Under the pieces are notes generated by a model. The model worked only from the letters and a program-made list of their open reading frames with translations, ran no database searches and was not told the origin of the DNA. Positions 18,383 through 25,965 of a DNA stretch of 47,974 nt are shown here, in pieces. The position numbers were made by a program, and so were the translations under genes. Position 1 is the first letter of the stretch. Every line of letters begins with the position of its first letter. Source of the stretch: Acidimicrobiales bacterium (GTDB lineage: Bacteria > Actinomycetota > Acidimicrobiia > Acidimicrobiales > VFJN01); the NCBI GenBank assembly GCA_035316325.1, contig DATHJB010000182.1:1-47974 (forward strand), written 5' to 3'.

Positions 18383-19569
18383 GCTCCCACGGCATCAAGG
18401 ACCGAGTCGCCATCATCTCGGTGAGCTGCACCCGCTTCGCCGAGCACTGGGACAAGGGCGTCGACGAGCTGCTCCTCGACGCCACCACCGACGCCTTCAA
18501 GGGCGCCGGCCTCACCGCCGACGACGTCGACGCCTACTGGCTCGGCACCGCCCAGTCCGGCATGAGCGGCATGGTGCTGGCCAAGCCCCTCGGCCTGGAG
18601 GGCAAGCCCGTCACCCGGGTGGAGAACATGTGCGCCACCGGGTCGGAGGCCCTGCGCCAGGCCGCCTACGCCGTGGCCGCCGGCGCCTACGACACCGCCA
18701 TGGCCGTGGGGGTCGAGAAGGTGAAGGACTCCGGCTACCAGGGCCTCAACGCCTTCCCCATCCCCACCGACGGCACCAACCGCACCCTCACCGCCGCGGC
18801 CATGTTCTCGATGGTCGCCCCCGCCTACGCCCAGCGCTACGGCGTCGACCCCGACGAGCTGCGCCGGGTCCTCGCCCGCATCGCCTCCAAGAACCACTAC
18901 AACGGCGCCCGCAACCCCAAGGCCCTGTTCCGCCGCGAGATGTCGGTCGACCAGATCTGCGGCATGCCCGCCGTGGCCGGGGGGCTCTCGGTGTTCGACT
19001 GCGCCGGGGTGGCCGACGGCGCCGCGGCCGCGATCGTCTGTCGAGTCGAGGACGCGCATCGCTACGTGGACGACCCCTTGATCATCAAGGCGCTGTCGTT
19101 CGTGGCCGGCAACGGCAGCGGCCTCACCGATCCCGCTTACGACTACACGACGTTCCCGGAGATCGTCCGCTGCGCCGAGGACGCCTACGCCCAGGCCGGC
19201 ATCACCGACCCCCGCACCGAGCTGGCGATGGCCGAGGTGCACGACTGCTTCACCCCCACCGAGCTGGTGCTCATGGAGGACCTGGGCTTCTGCGAGCGGG
19301 GCACCGCCTGGCAGCAGGTGCTCGACGGCGCCTTCGACCTCGACGGCGACCTGCCCGTCAACCCCGACGGCGGCCTCAAGTCGTTCGGCCACCCGACCGG
19401 CGCCAGCGGCCTGCGGATGCTCTACGAGGCCTGGCTGCAGCTCCGGGGCGAAGCCCCCGACGACCGCCGCATCTCCACCGTCAGCCCCACCCGCAACCTG
19501 GCCCTCACCCACAACCTGGGCGGCTACCCGGGCGAGATGGTGAGCTTCGTCGGCATCTTCGGCACCTGA
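18379..19569 (+). CDS. SCP-x/lipid-transfer-type thiolase
   Basis: 396 residues of thiolase fold, cleaving 3-ketoacyl-CoA with CoA. The nucleophile is Cys85 in VENMCATGSEAL. His288 lies in AEVHDCFTPTE and His338 in KSFGHPTGASG. The end carries HNLGGYPGEMVSF, the HNxGG variant typical of SCP2-like thiolases that often work with an OB-fold partner. The preceding OB-containing gene fits that arrangement. The start follows GGGAAGCA. It is convergent with the acyl-CoA ligase gene, with a gap of only 7 bases. Confidence 0.9.
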   Translation: MSSHGIKDRVAIISVSCTRFAEHWDKGVDELLLDATTDAFKGAGLTADDVDAYWLGTAQSGMSGMVLAKPLGLEGKPVTRVENMCATGSEALRQAAYAVAAGAYDTAMAVGVEKVKDSGYQGLNAFPIPTDGTNRTLTAAAMFSMVAPAYAQRYGVDPDELRRVLARIASKNHYNGARNPKALFRREMSVDQICGMPAVAGGLSVFDCAGVADGAAAAIVCRVEDAHRYVDDPLIIKALSFVAGNGSGLTDPAYDYTTFPEIVRCAEDAYAQAGITDPRTELAMAEVHDCFTPTELVLMEDLGFCERGTAWQQVLDGAFDLDGDLPVNPDGGLKSFGHPTGASGLRMLYEAWLQLRGEAPDDRRISTVSPTRNLALTHNLGGYPGEMVSFVGIFGT

Positions 19570-19576
19570 CACATGA

Positions 19577-21046
19577 TCAGGCGTCCGCCGCCGGCTCGGG
19601 GGACTCCGGGGCCTCGGCGGCGGCGAGGGCCCGGCGGTCGACCTTCTGGCCCGACGTGAGCGGCAGGACGTCGACCACCCGCACGGCCTCGGGGAGCTTG
19701 TGGTGGGCGACGTTGCCGTCGAGGTGGGTGCGCAGGTCGTCGAGGGTCGGCGGCGCCGCCGGGTCGCGGGCGACGACGACGGCCACGCCGATCTCGCCCA
19801 TCACGGGGTCGGGCCGGGGCACCACCACGGCGTCGGCGACCCCCGGGTGCCCCACCAGGTGGGCCTCCACCTCGGCCGGGTGCACGTTGTAGCCGCCCCG
19901 GATGTACATGTCGCCCTCCCGGCCGGCGAGCACGAGGTTGCCCCGCTCGTCGACCCGCGCCAGGTCGCCGGTGCGCAGCCAGCCGTCGACCAGGGTGAGC
20001 GCCGTGGCGTCCGGGTCGCTCCAGTAGCACTCCATCTGGGTGGGGGTGCGGAGCCACAGGTCGCCGACCTCGCCCACCGGCCTGGGCATCCCCTCGTCGT
20101 CGATGACCGCCGCCTCGACGCCGGGCCGGGGGCGGCCGACCGTGTGGAGGGCCTCGGCGTCGTCGGCGTCGAACGCCGTGCCGGTGCCGCAGCCGCCCGA
20201 CTCGGTGGACGAGTAGCGGATCGAATAGGGCGCCCCGAACGCGTCCCGCACCGCCGCGACCAGGGACGGGGGCGACGCCGCACCGCCCACCACGATCGTC
20301 TGCACGTGCGCCCAGTCGTGCTCGGCCAGCACGGGCGACTGGAGCATCAGCGCCAGCTGCGGCGCCACCCCGCCGATCGACGGCATCTGCTGCTCGGCGA
20401 TCGTGCGCAGGGCGTCCTCGGCGGTCCAGCGGCCGAGGATGTGGGTGCGGATCGCCATCCGCAGGTACCAGGGCAGCTTGGTCATGAAGCCGACGTGGGC
20501 GAACTGGGTGGAGGCCAGCATCGCCGGGCCCAGGGTGCCGGCGGGCGCCCAGACGTCGCCCGTGTCGATCTGGGCGACGGCGGTGAGCTGCGCCTCGGTG
20601 AACAGGGCGCCCCGGGGCAGGCCGGTGGTGCCTGACGTGAAGACGATGGTGACGGGACGCTCGGGGTCGGGCGGCAGGTCGGGGACCCGGCGGCCGCGGC
20701 CGTCGGCCTCGAACAGCCGCACCTCGACGGGGTCGCTGAGCACCAGGGCCGGGTCGGCCAGGGCGATCAGCGCCTCCTGCTCGGGCGGGGCGAGCCGGGG
20801 GTTGATGCCGGCAGCGACGGCGCCGACCTTGGCGACCGCCGCGTAGGCGATCACGTACGACGTGTCCGACGGCAGCTGGAGAACCACCCGGTCGCCGCGG
20901 CGCACGCGGCGCCGGATGAGGCTGGCGGCGGCTTCGTCGGAGCGCCGGTCGAGGTCGGCGTAGGTGAGGGGCGTGCCGTCGGGGTCGACGAAGGCGATCG
21001 CCTCGCCGAACCGGGCCGCGGCTTCCCGCACCGTCTGTGCCAGCAT
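19577..21046 (-). CDS. acyl-CoA synthetase (ANL superfamily)
   Basis: 489 residues with the full adenylate-forming set: the P-loop IVFTSGTTGLPRGA, YSSTESG (A5-like), GDLARVDERGNLVLAGREGDMYIRGGYNVHP (A7-A8) and a late lysine in LTSGQKVDRRAL. It would activate a carboxylic acid to an acyl-CoA through an acyl-AMP. Downstream of the enoyl-CoA hydratase at 21118-21915 on the same strand, it is likely under the operator at 21943-21957. The substrate is unknown; the short N-terminus and neighbours suggest a medium-size or cyclic acid. Confidence 0.9.
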   Translation of the reverse strand: MLAQTVREAAARFGEAIAFVDPDGTPLTYADLDRRSDEAAASLIRRRVRRGDRVVLQLPSDTSYVIAYAAVAKVGAVAAGINPRLAPPEQEALIALADPALVLSDPVEVRLFEADGRGRRVPDLPPDPERPVTIVFTSGTTGLPRGALFTEAQLTAVAQIDTGDVWAPAGTLGPAMLASTQFAHVGFMTKLPWYLRMAIRTHILGRWTAEDALRTIAEQQMPSIGGVAPQLALMLQSPVLAEHDWAHVQTIVVGGAASPPSLVAAVRDAFGAPYSIRYSSTESGGCGTGTAFDADDAEALHTVGRPRPGVEAAVIDDEGMPRPVGEVGDLWLRTPTQMECYWSDPDATALTLVDGWLRTGDLARVDERGNLVLAGREGDMYIRGGYNVHPAEVEAHLVGHPGVADAVVVPRPDPVMGEIGVAVVVARDPAAPPTLDDLRTHLDGNVAHHKLPEAVRVVDVLPLTSGQKVDRRALAAAEAPESPEPAADA

Positions 21047-21117
21047 CCGTCAGTGCTTATCAGAGGCCCCGCAGGCAGGGCGTTCCTGCCGCCCAGGAGC
21101 GGGGGTTCGGCGCAGTT

Positions 21118-21915
21118 TCAGCGGATCTTCGGCTTGATGCGCGTGCCGGAAGCGAACGTGGCCTGTCCCTCGGCCAGTGCCTCGGGGCTCATCGCCAGGT
21201 TGAGGAACGTGTTGCCCAGCTCCAGGGCCTGGCGGCGGGACAGCTCCCGGGCCGCCCACAGGGTGCGCACCGTGGCCTGCACGGCGGCGGGCGGTGCCGA
21301 CGCGATGGCTGCGGCGGCCCAGCGGGCGGCGTCGAGCAGCTCCGCGCCCGGCACGACCTCCGACACCAGCCCGATCTCGTAGGCCCGCTGGGCCGACATG
21401 CGCTCGTGGTTGCCCAGCAGCGTGAGCCGCATGATCTCGCCGAACGGCATGCGCGACGCCATGAGCGTCGGCTCGAACACGGCCGGCATCCCGTAGGTGA
21501 CGTGGGGGTCGAAGAAGGTGGCGTGGTCGGCGGCGACGATGAACTCCACCTCGCCCAGCAGGTAGAAGGCGCCGCCGCAGGCCATGCCGTTGACCGCCGC
21601 GATCACCGGCTTCCACAGCTCGTTGCCCTTGGGGCCGATGTGGTCGCCGGGGTCCTCGTAGGTGAAGGGGTCGAAGAAGTAGGCGTCGTCGTCCTCGGGG
21701 ACGTCGTCGCGGTCGATCCCGGTGCAGAACGCCTTGTCGCCGGCGCCGGTGAGCACGACGGCCCGCACGGCGTCGTCGTGCCGCAGCGCCTTCCACAGCG
21801 TCGACAGCTCGTCGCACATGGTGGCGTCGAAGGCGTTGTGGCGCTCGGGGCGGTTGAGCGTCACCACGGCGACGCCGTCGTCGCCCGGCTCGTAGGTGAT
21901 CGTGGTGTAGGTCAT
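21118..21915 (-). CDS. enoyl-CoA hydratase/isomerase family protein
   Basis: 265 residues. The crotonase fold is shown by VVTLNRPERHNAFDATM, KAFCTGIDRDDVP (CoA-binding oxyanion loop), AVNGMACGGAFYLLGEVEFIVAA and TYGMPAVFEPTLMASRMPFGEIMRLTLLG. Start ATG 21915 has GAGGACG upstream. An in-frame ATG at 21951 falls inside the operator and was rejected. It is divergent from the isochorismatase-fold gene across a 15-bp palindrome and followed by an acyl-CoA ligase, so it probably belongs to the same catabolic regulon. Confidence 0.88.
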   Translation of the reverse strand: MTYTTITYEPGDDGVAVVTLNRPERHNAFDATMCDELSTLWKALRHDDAVRAVVLTGAGDKAFCTGIDRDDVPEDDDAYFFDPFTYEDPGDHIGPKGNELWKPVIAAVNGMACGGAFYLLGEVEFIVAADHATFFDPHVTYGMPAVFEPTLMASRMPFGEIMRLTLLGNHERMSAQRAYEIGLVSEVVPGAELLDAARWAAAAIASAPPAAVQATVRTLWAARELSRRQALELGNTFLNLAMSPEALAEGQATFASGTRIKPKIR

Positions 21916-21942
21916 CGTCCTCGGGGGGGATTCTAGGCAAAC

Positions 21943-21957
21943 CTGACGCACCGTCAG
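21943..21957. promoter_or_regulatory. TetR-type operator CTGACGCACCGTCAG
   Basis: The same half-sites as 9181-9195 and 16917-16931 with a different spacer. It lies between the divergent hydratase (start 21915) and isochorismatase-fold gene (start 21972), overlapping the probable promoters of both. Confidence 0.75.
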
Positions 21958-21971
21958 ATATCGTCGCGCCC

Positions 21972-22592
21972 GTGCCGATCTCTCTGGGCAACCTGGTCGA
22001 CCCGGCGACGACCGCAGTCGTCACGTCGGAGCTGCAGAACGGCGTGGTGGGGGAGCACAGCGCCCTCCCGGCGCTGGCCGACGCCGCCCGGGTGACCATG
22101 CTGCCCGCCGCCGGTCGGCTGGTGAAAGCCGCCCGCGCCGCCGGCGTCCAGGTGATCCACGCCACCGCCTACCGCCGGGCCGACGGGAAGGGCGCCAACC
22201 GCAACGCCCGCCTCTTCGCCGGCGTCCAGCGATCGCCGGTGCCGCTGCTGCCCGGCTCGCCCGCGGTCGACGTGGTGCCGGAGATCGGCGTCGAGCCCGA
22301 CGACCTGGTGCTCAGCCGCACCCACGGCCTCAACCCGATGGCCGGCACCGACCTCGACCCCGTGCTGCGCAACCTCGGGGTCCGCACGATCGTGGTCGCC
22401 GGCGTGTCGGTGAACGTCGCCATCACCAACCTGGTGATGGACGCGGTGAACAAGGGCTACCAGGTGGTGCTGCCCCGCGACGCCGTGTGCGGCATCCCGG
22501 CCGACTACGCCGACGCCGTCGTCGACAACACGCTGGCGCTGCTGGCGACCGTCACCACGGTCGACGAGCTGGCCGCCGTGTGGCACACGTGA
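21972..22592 (+). CDS. isochorismatase-fold protein lacking the catalytic triad
   Basis: 206 residues with the Rossmann-like cysteine-hydrolase pattern: AVVTSELQNGVVG, VQVIHATAYRR, DDLVLSRTHGLNPMAGTDLDPVLRNLGVRTIVVAGVSVNVAITNLVMDAVNKGYQVVLPRDAV. Active members use Asp, Lys and Cys. Here the aligned positions read E20, R116 and A150, so ordinary hydrolase chemistry is unlikely. It may be a binding or scaffolding protein or use another mechanism. The GTG start lies 14 bases after the operator. It is the first gene of a run with the FadD3-like ligase and a luciferase-like oxidoreductase. Confidence 0.8.
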   Translation: MPISLGNLVDPATTAVVTSELQNGVVGEHSALPALADAARVTMLPAAGRLVKAARAAGVQVIHATAYRRADGKGANRNARLFAGVQRSPVPLLPGSPAVDVVPEIGVEPDDLVLSRTHGLNPMAGTDLDPVLRNLGVRTIVVAGVSVNVAITNLVMDAVNKGYQVVLPRDAVCGIPADYADAVVDNTLALLATVTTVDELAAVWHT

Positions 22593-22598
22593 CCAAAC

Positions 22599-22648
22599 CG
22601 AAATTGCGTCCGAAAACCCGCATATGGCGGGCGGATCGACGCAATTTG
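22599..22648. repeat. 50-bp palindromic element, CAAATTGCG/CATATG family
   Basis: Arms CGAAATTGCGTC...GACGCAATTTG around AACCCGCATATGGCGGG. It starts 6 bases after the isochorismatase-fold gene stop. It is the inverted twin of 6743-6792 (about 4 differences in 50). Its CATATG supplies an ATG (22624) in frame with the downstream ligase, although the ATG at 22663 is the better start. Confidence 0.88.
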
Positions 22649-22662
22649 CAGACAGGGGGACC

Positions 22663-24261
22663 ATGCGAGGCGATCTCGAGTGGGGGACGATCCCGAACCT
22701 GGCCCGGTCGGCCGCCGAGCGCTTCGCCGACGACGAGGCCCTGGTCGACGGTGACGCCCGGCTGACCTTCGCCGACCTCTGGACCGAGGCCCGCCACGCC
22801 GCCAAGGCGTACGTCGCGGCGGGGGTCGAGGCCGGCGACCGGGTGGCGATCTGGGCGCCCAACATCTGGGAGTGGCCGGTCGCCCTGCTGGGCCTCCAGG
22901 CCGCCGGGGCTGTGGCCGTGCCGCTCAACACCCGTTTCAAGGGTGGCGAGGCCGCCTACGTGCTCAGCCGCAGCCGGGCCCGACTGCTGGTCACCGTCGA
23001 CGGCTTCCTCGGCAACGACTACGTGGCGATGCTCGCCGACCAGGAGCTCCCGCACCTCGAGCGCATCGTGGTGCTGCGGCCGGTCGAGGGTGGCGCAGAG
23101 GACCGGCCGGGCGTCCCGCCGGTGGTCCCGTGGATCGACTTCCTGCTGGAGGGCGCCAAGGTCGACGACGCCGTGGTCGACGAGCGCCTCGCCGCCCTCT
23201 CGCCCGACGACGTGAGCGACATCATGTTCACCTCGGGCACCACCGGGGCACCGAAGGGCGTGATGGCCGCCCACGGACCGACGGTGCGGGCGTACGCCGA
23301 CTGGGCCGACCTCGTCGGGCTCCGCCGGGGCGACCGCTACCTGGTGCTCAACCCGTTCTTCCACTCGTTCGGCTACCGGGCCGGCATCGTGTCGTCGCTG
23401 GCGGCGGGGGCGACGATGGTCCCCCAGGCCGTGTTCGACGTGCCCGAGGCCATGCGCAACATCGCCGACCACCGGATCACGATGCTCCCGGGCGCGCCGG
23501 CCATCTACCAGACCATCCTCAACCACCCCGACCTGGCCGACTTCGACCTCTCGTCGCTGCGGCTGGCGGTGACCGGCGCCGCCGCCGTCCCCGTGTCCCT
23601 GGTGGAGCGGATGTGGTCGGACCTCGGCTTCGAGACGGTGCTGACGGCGTACGGGCTCACCGAGGCGACCGGCTTCGTCACCTCGTGCCGGGCCGACGAC
23701 GACGCCCGGACCGTCTCCGAGACGTCCGGCCGGGCCATCCCCGGTGTCGAGGTGCGGATCGTGTCCGACGACGGCGTGGCGCTGCCCGCCGGCGAGACGG
23801 GCGAGATCGTGGTGCGGGGCTACCAGGTGATGCTCGGCTACTTCGAGGACCCGGAGCAGACCGCCGAGGCCGTCGACGTCGACGGCTGGCTGCACACCGG
23901 CGACGTGGGCTGGATGGACGAGCAGGGCTACGTCCGGATCACCGATCGCCTGAAGGACATGTACATCGTCGGCGGGTTCAACGCCTACCCGGCGGAGATC
24001 GAGAACCTGCTGTCGCGGCACCCCGACATCGGGCAGGTCGCGGTGATCGGGGTGCCCGACGAACGGCTCGGCGAGGTGGGCGTGGCGTTCGTGGTGCCGG
24101 CCGTCGGCCACACGCCCGAGCCCGACGCCATCGTCGCCTGGGCCCGCGAGCAGATGGCCAACTACAAGGTGCCGCGCCACGTGCGCATCGTCGACGCCCT
24201 GCCGCTCAACCCCTCCGGCAAGGTCCTGAAGTACCAGCTACGAGACGAGGTCGCCCGATGA
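22663..24261 (+). CDS. FadD3-like acyl-CoA synthetase
   Basis: 532 residues of ANL fold: IMFTSGTTGAPKGVMAAH (P-loop), FFHSFGYRAGIVSSL, AYGLTEATGF, GWLHTGDVGWMDEQGYVRITDRLKDMYIVGGFNAYPAEIE and the catalytic lysine in NPSGKVLKYQL. The arrangement and motif wording are close to actinobacterial FadD3, the ligase for HIP (steroid rings C/D), but this is a resemblance and not proof. Start ATG 22663 follows CAGGGGGACC. The TGA overlaps the ATG of the next gene, a luciferase-like oxidoreductase. Confidence 0.85.
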   Translation: MRGDLEWGTIPNLARSAAERFADDEALVDGDARLTFADLWTEARHAAKAYVAAGVEAGDRVAIWAPNIWEWPVALLGLQAAGAVAVPLNTRFKGGEAAYVLSRSRARLLVTVDGFLGNDYVAMLADQELPHLERIVVLRPVEGGAEDRPGVPPVVPWIDFLLEGAKVDDAVVDERLAALSPDDVSDIMFTSGTTGAPKGVMAAHGPTVRAYADWADLVGLRRGDRYLVLNPFFHSFGYRAGIVSSLAAGATMVPQAVFDVPEAMRNIADHRITMLPGAPAIYQTILNHPDLADFDLSSLRLAVTGAAAVPVSLVERMWSDLGFETVLTAYGLTEATGFVTSCRADDDARTVSETSGRAIPGVEVRIVSDDGVALPAGETGEIVVRGYQVMLGYFEDPEQTAEAVDVDGWLHTGDVGWMDEQGYVRITDRLKDMYIVGGFNAYPAEIENLLSRHPDIGQVAVIGVPDERLGEVGVAFVVPAVGHTPEPDAIVAWAREQMANYKVPRHVRIVDALPLNPSGKVLKYQLRDEVAR

Positions 24262-25130
24262 GGTTCTGCCAGTCGCTGATGTTCGCCGATCCGGCCCAGT
24301 GGGTGGAGCTGGCGCGCCACGCCGAGGACGTGGGCTTCGACCAGGTGGCGCTGTCCGACCACGTCTTCTACCCCGAGAGCATGACCTCGGTGTACCCCTA
24401 CACCCCCGACGGCACGCCGCTGTTCCCGCCGGACACCGCGTGGCCCGACGTGTGGGTGATGGTCGGGGCGATGGCGTCGGTGACCAGCCGCATCACCTTC
24501 ACGACCAACGTGTACGTGCTGCCGTTGCGCAACCCGTTCGTGGTGGCCAAGGCGGTGGGTACGGCGGCGTTCCTGTCGGGCGACCGGGTGTCGCTGGGGA
24601 TCGGGGCCGGCTGGATGAAGGAGGAGTTCGACCAGCTGGAGCAGCCGTTCGCCCGCCGGGGCAAGCGCATGGACGAGCAGGTGGAGGTGCTGCGGAAGCT
24701 GTGGCAGGGCGGCCTCGTGGAGCACCACGGCGAGTTCTACGACTTCGACAAGCTGCAGATGGCGCCGGTGCCGTCGAGGCCCGTGCCGATCATCGTCGGC
24801 GGCCACAGCGAGATCGCCCTGCGCCGGGCGGCCCAGCGGGGCGACGGCTGGGTGGGGATCTACTACACGCGTGACGAGCTGCGGGGCTACGTCGCCCGGC
24901 TCGACGAGCTGCGCTCCGAGGCGGGGCGGGCCGACGAGCCGTTCGATGTCCAGGCCTCCATCATCGACGCCCCGCCCACGGCCGACGTCGTCGCCCAGCT
25001 CGAGGGCATGGGCGTCACCACGCTGCTGACGTCCGCCTGGATGATGGAGGGTCTCACCAACGCCTCGCTCGACGACAACAAGCGGGCCCTCGACAGCTTC
25101 GCCGAGCGCTACATCGAGCCGCTGCGATGA
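24258..25130 (+). CDS. LLM-class (luciferase-like) oxidoreductase
   Basis: 290 residues of the bacterial-luciferase TIM-barrel family that uses F420 or FMN. Signatures are WVELARHAEDVGFDQVALSDHVFYP, ITFTTNVYVLPLRNPFVVAKAVGTAAFLSGDRVSLGIGAGWMKEEFDQL and VPIIVGGHSEIALRRAAQRGDGWVG. The IGAGW and GGHSE segments are usual in F420-dependent members. It is co-translated with the FadD3-like ligase (ATGA overlap), so it probably reduces or oxidises the CoA ester or a ring ketone of the same pathway. Confidence 0.88.
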   Translation: MRFCQSLMFADPAQWVELARHAEDVGFDQVALSDHVFYPESMTSVYPYTPDGTPLFPPDTAWPDVWVMVGAMASVTSRITFTTNVYVLPLRNPFVVAKAVGTAAFLSGDRVSLGIGAGWMKEEFDQLEQPFARRGKRMDEQVEVLRKLWQGGLVEHHGEFYDFDKLQMAPVPSRPVPIIVGGHSEIALRRAAQRGDGWVGIYYTRDELRGYVARLDELRSEAGRADEPFDVQASIIDAPPTADVVAQLEGMGVTTLLTSAWMMEGLTNASLDDNKRALDSFAERYIEPLR

Positions 25131-25187
25131 GAGCGGCGCTGCGGGCGGCCGTGGGCAGTACGTCGGGTAACCAGCGCTCTTCGTCAC

Positions 25188-25202
25188 CTGATGGGGCGTC
25201 AG
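25188..25202. promoter_or_regulatory. TetR-type operator CTGATGGGGCGTCAG (autoregulatory candidate)
   Basis: One mismatch from the consensus CTGACGNNNCGTCAG found at three acyl-CoA gene promoters. It sits directly in front of the TetR gene and overlaps its most upstream ATG (25191), as expected if the regulator represses itself. Confidence 0.65.
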
Positions 25203-25223
25203 AAATGGCTACGGTTGTTGTCC

Positions 25224-25892
25224 GTGGCCGACGCAGCATCGCTCGACGAGAACGAGGACGTCCGTGCCTCGGACGGGCGAGTGCCGGGGCGACGAGGTCG
25301 TGCCACGCGCCAGAAGCTGCTCGACCAGACCGCGGAGATGCTCCGCAACACCGCGTACCGCGACCTCAAGGTGATCGACATCGCCCGGGGCGCGGGCACC
25401 TCGCCGGCGACCTTCTACCAGTACTTCGGCGACGTCGAGGCGGCGATCCTGCTGCTCGGCGAGGAGATGGCGCTCGACAGCAGCCGGCTCGTCCGCATGA
25501 TCCAGCAGGGGTCGTGGCGGGGCAAGGGCGGCTACGAGACGGCGCTGGCGTTCGCCGACGAGTTCATCGAGTTCTGGGACGAGCACCGGCCCGTGCTGCG
25601 GGTGGTCGACCTGAGCACCGACGAGGGCGACCGGCGGTTCCGCAACGTGCGGGTGCGCTGGCTCAACAGCCTCACCAAGGCGTTCGCCGAGGTCACCGAC
25701 ACGTTCCAGGCCGAGGGCAAGAACCGGGGCTTCGACGCCATGGCCAACGCGGGTGTGCTGGTCACGATGATCGCCAACGTGGCGGCGCACCACTACGGCT
25801 TCGAGTTCTGGGGCATCCGCACGGCCGACGTCCGGGTCGCCCTGGCCCGCCACATCTACTGGGGCGTGACCGGCCAACGCCCCCCCGACTGA
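25224..25892 (+). CDS. TetR-family transcriptional regulator
   Basis: About 222 residues. The N-terminal HTH reads RATRQKLLDQTAEMLRNTAYRDLKVIDIARGAGTSPATFYQYFGDVEAAILLLGEEM, a textbook TetR DNA-binding domain. The helical C-terminal half should bind a ligand such as an acyl-CoA. The start is uncertain: ATG 25191 overlaps the operator, and GTG 25224 is used here. Because the palindrome in front of it also controls three divergent acyl-CoA gene pairs, it is the prime candidate regulator for that set. No exact orthologue is asserted. Confidence 0.85.
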   Translation: MADAASLDENEDVRASDGRVPGRRGRATRQKLLDQTAEMLRNTAYRDLKVIDIARGAGTSPATFYQYFGDVEAAILLLGEEMALDSSRLVRMIQQGSWRGKGGYETALAFADEFIEFWDEHRPVLRVVDLSTDEGDRRFRNVRVRWLNSLTKAFAEVTDTFQAEGKNRGFDAMANAGVLVTMIANVAAHHYGFEFWGIRTADVRVALARHIYWGVTGQRPPD

Positions 25893-25901
25893 CGGTCCAA
25901 C

Positions 25902-25952
25902 CGAAACCTCGACAGAGATGGCGCCATAGCCACCGTTTCTGTCGAGATTTCG
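25902..25952. repeat. 51-bp palindromic element, CGAAACCTCGAC family, intergenic copy
   Basis: Left arm CGAAACCTCGACAGAGATGG, right end CTGTCGAGATTTCG. It starts 10 bases after the TetR gene stop and ends 13 bases before the next ATG. It is the intergenic relative of the copy that lies in frame in thiO (1712-1762). Confidence 0.85.
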
Positions 25953-25965
25953 CCGGGAGCCGGGC

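Noticed and set aside
21067-21104. GC-rich hairpin between the enoyl-CoA hydratase and acyl-CoA ligase genes
   Set aside because: Arms CCCCGC/GCGGGG and GGCAGG/CCTGCC pair only with bulges. It is not related to the repeat families and is too weak to call a terminator.
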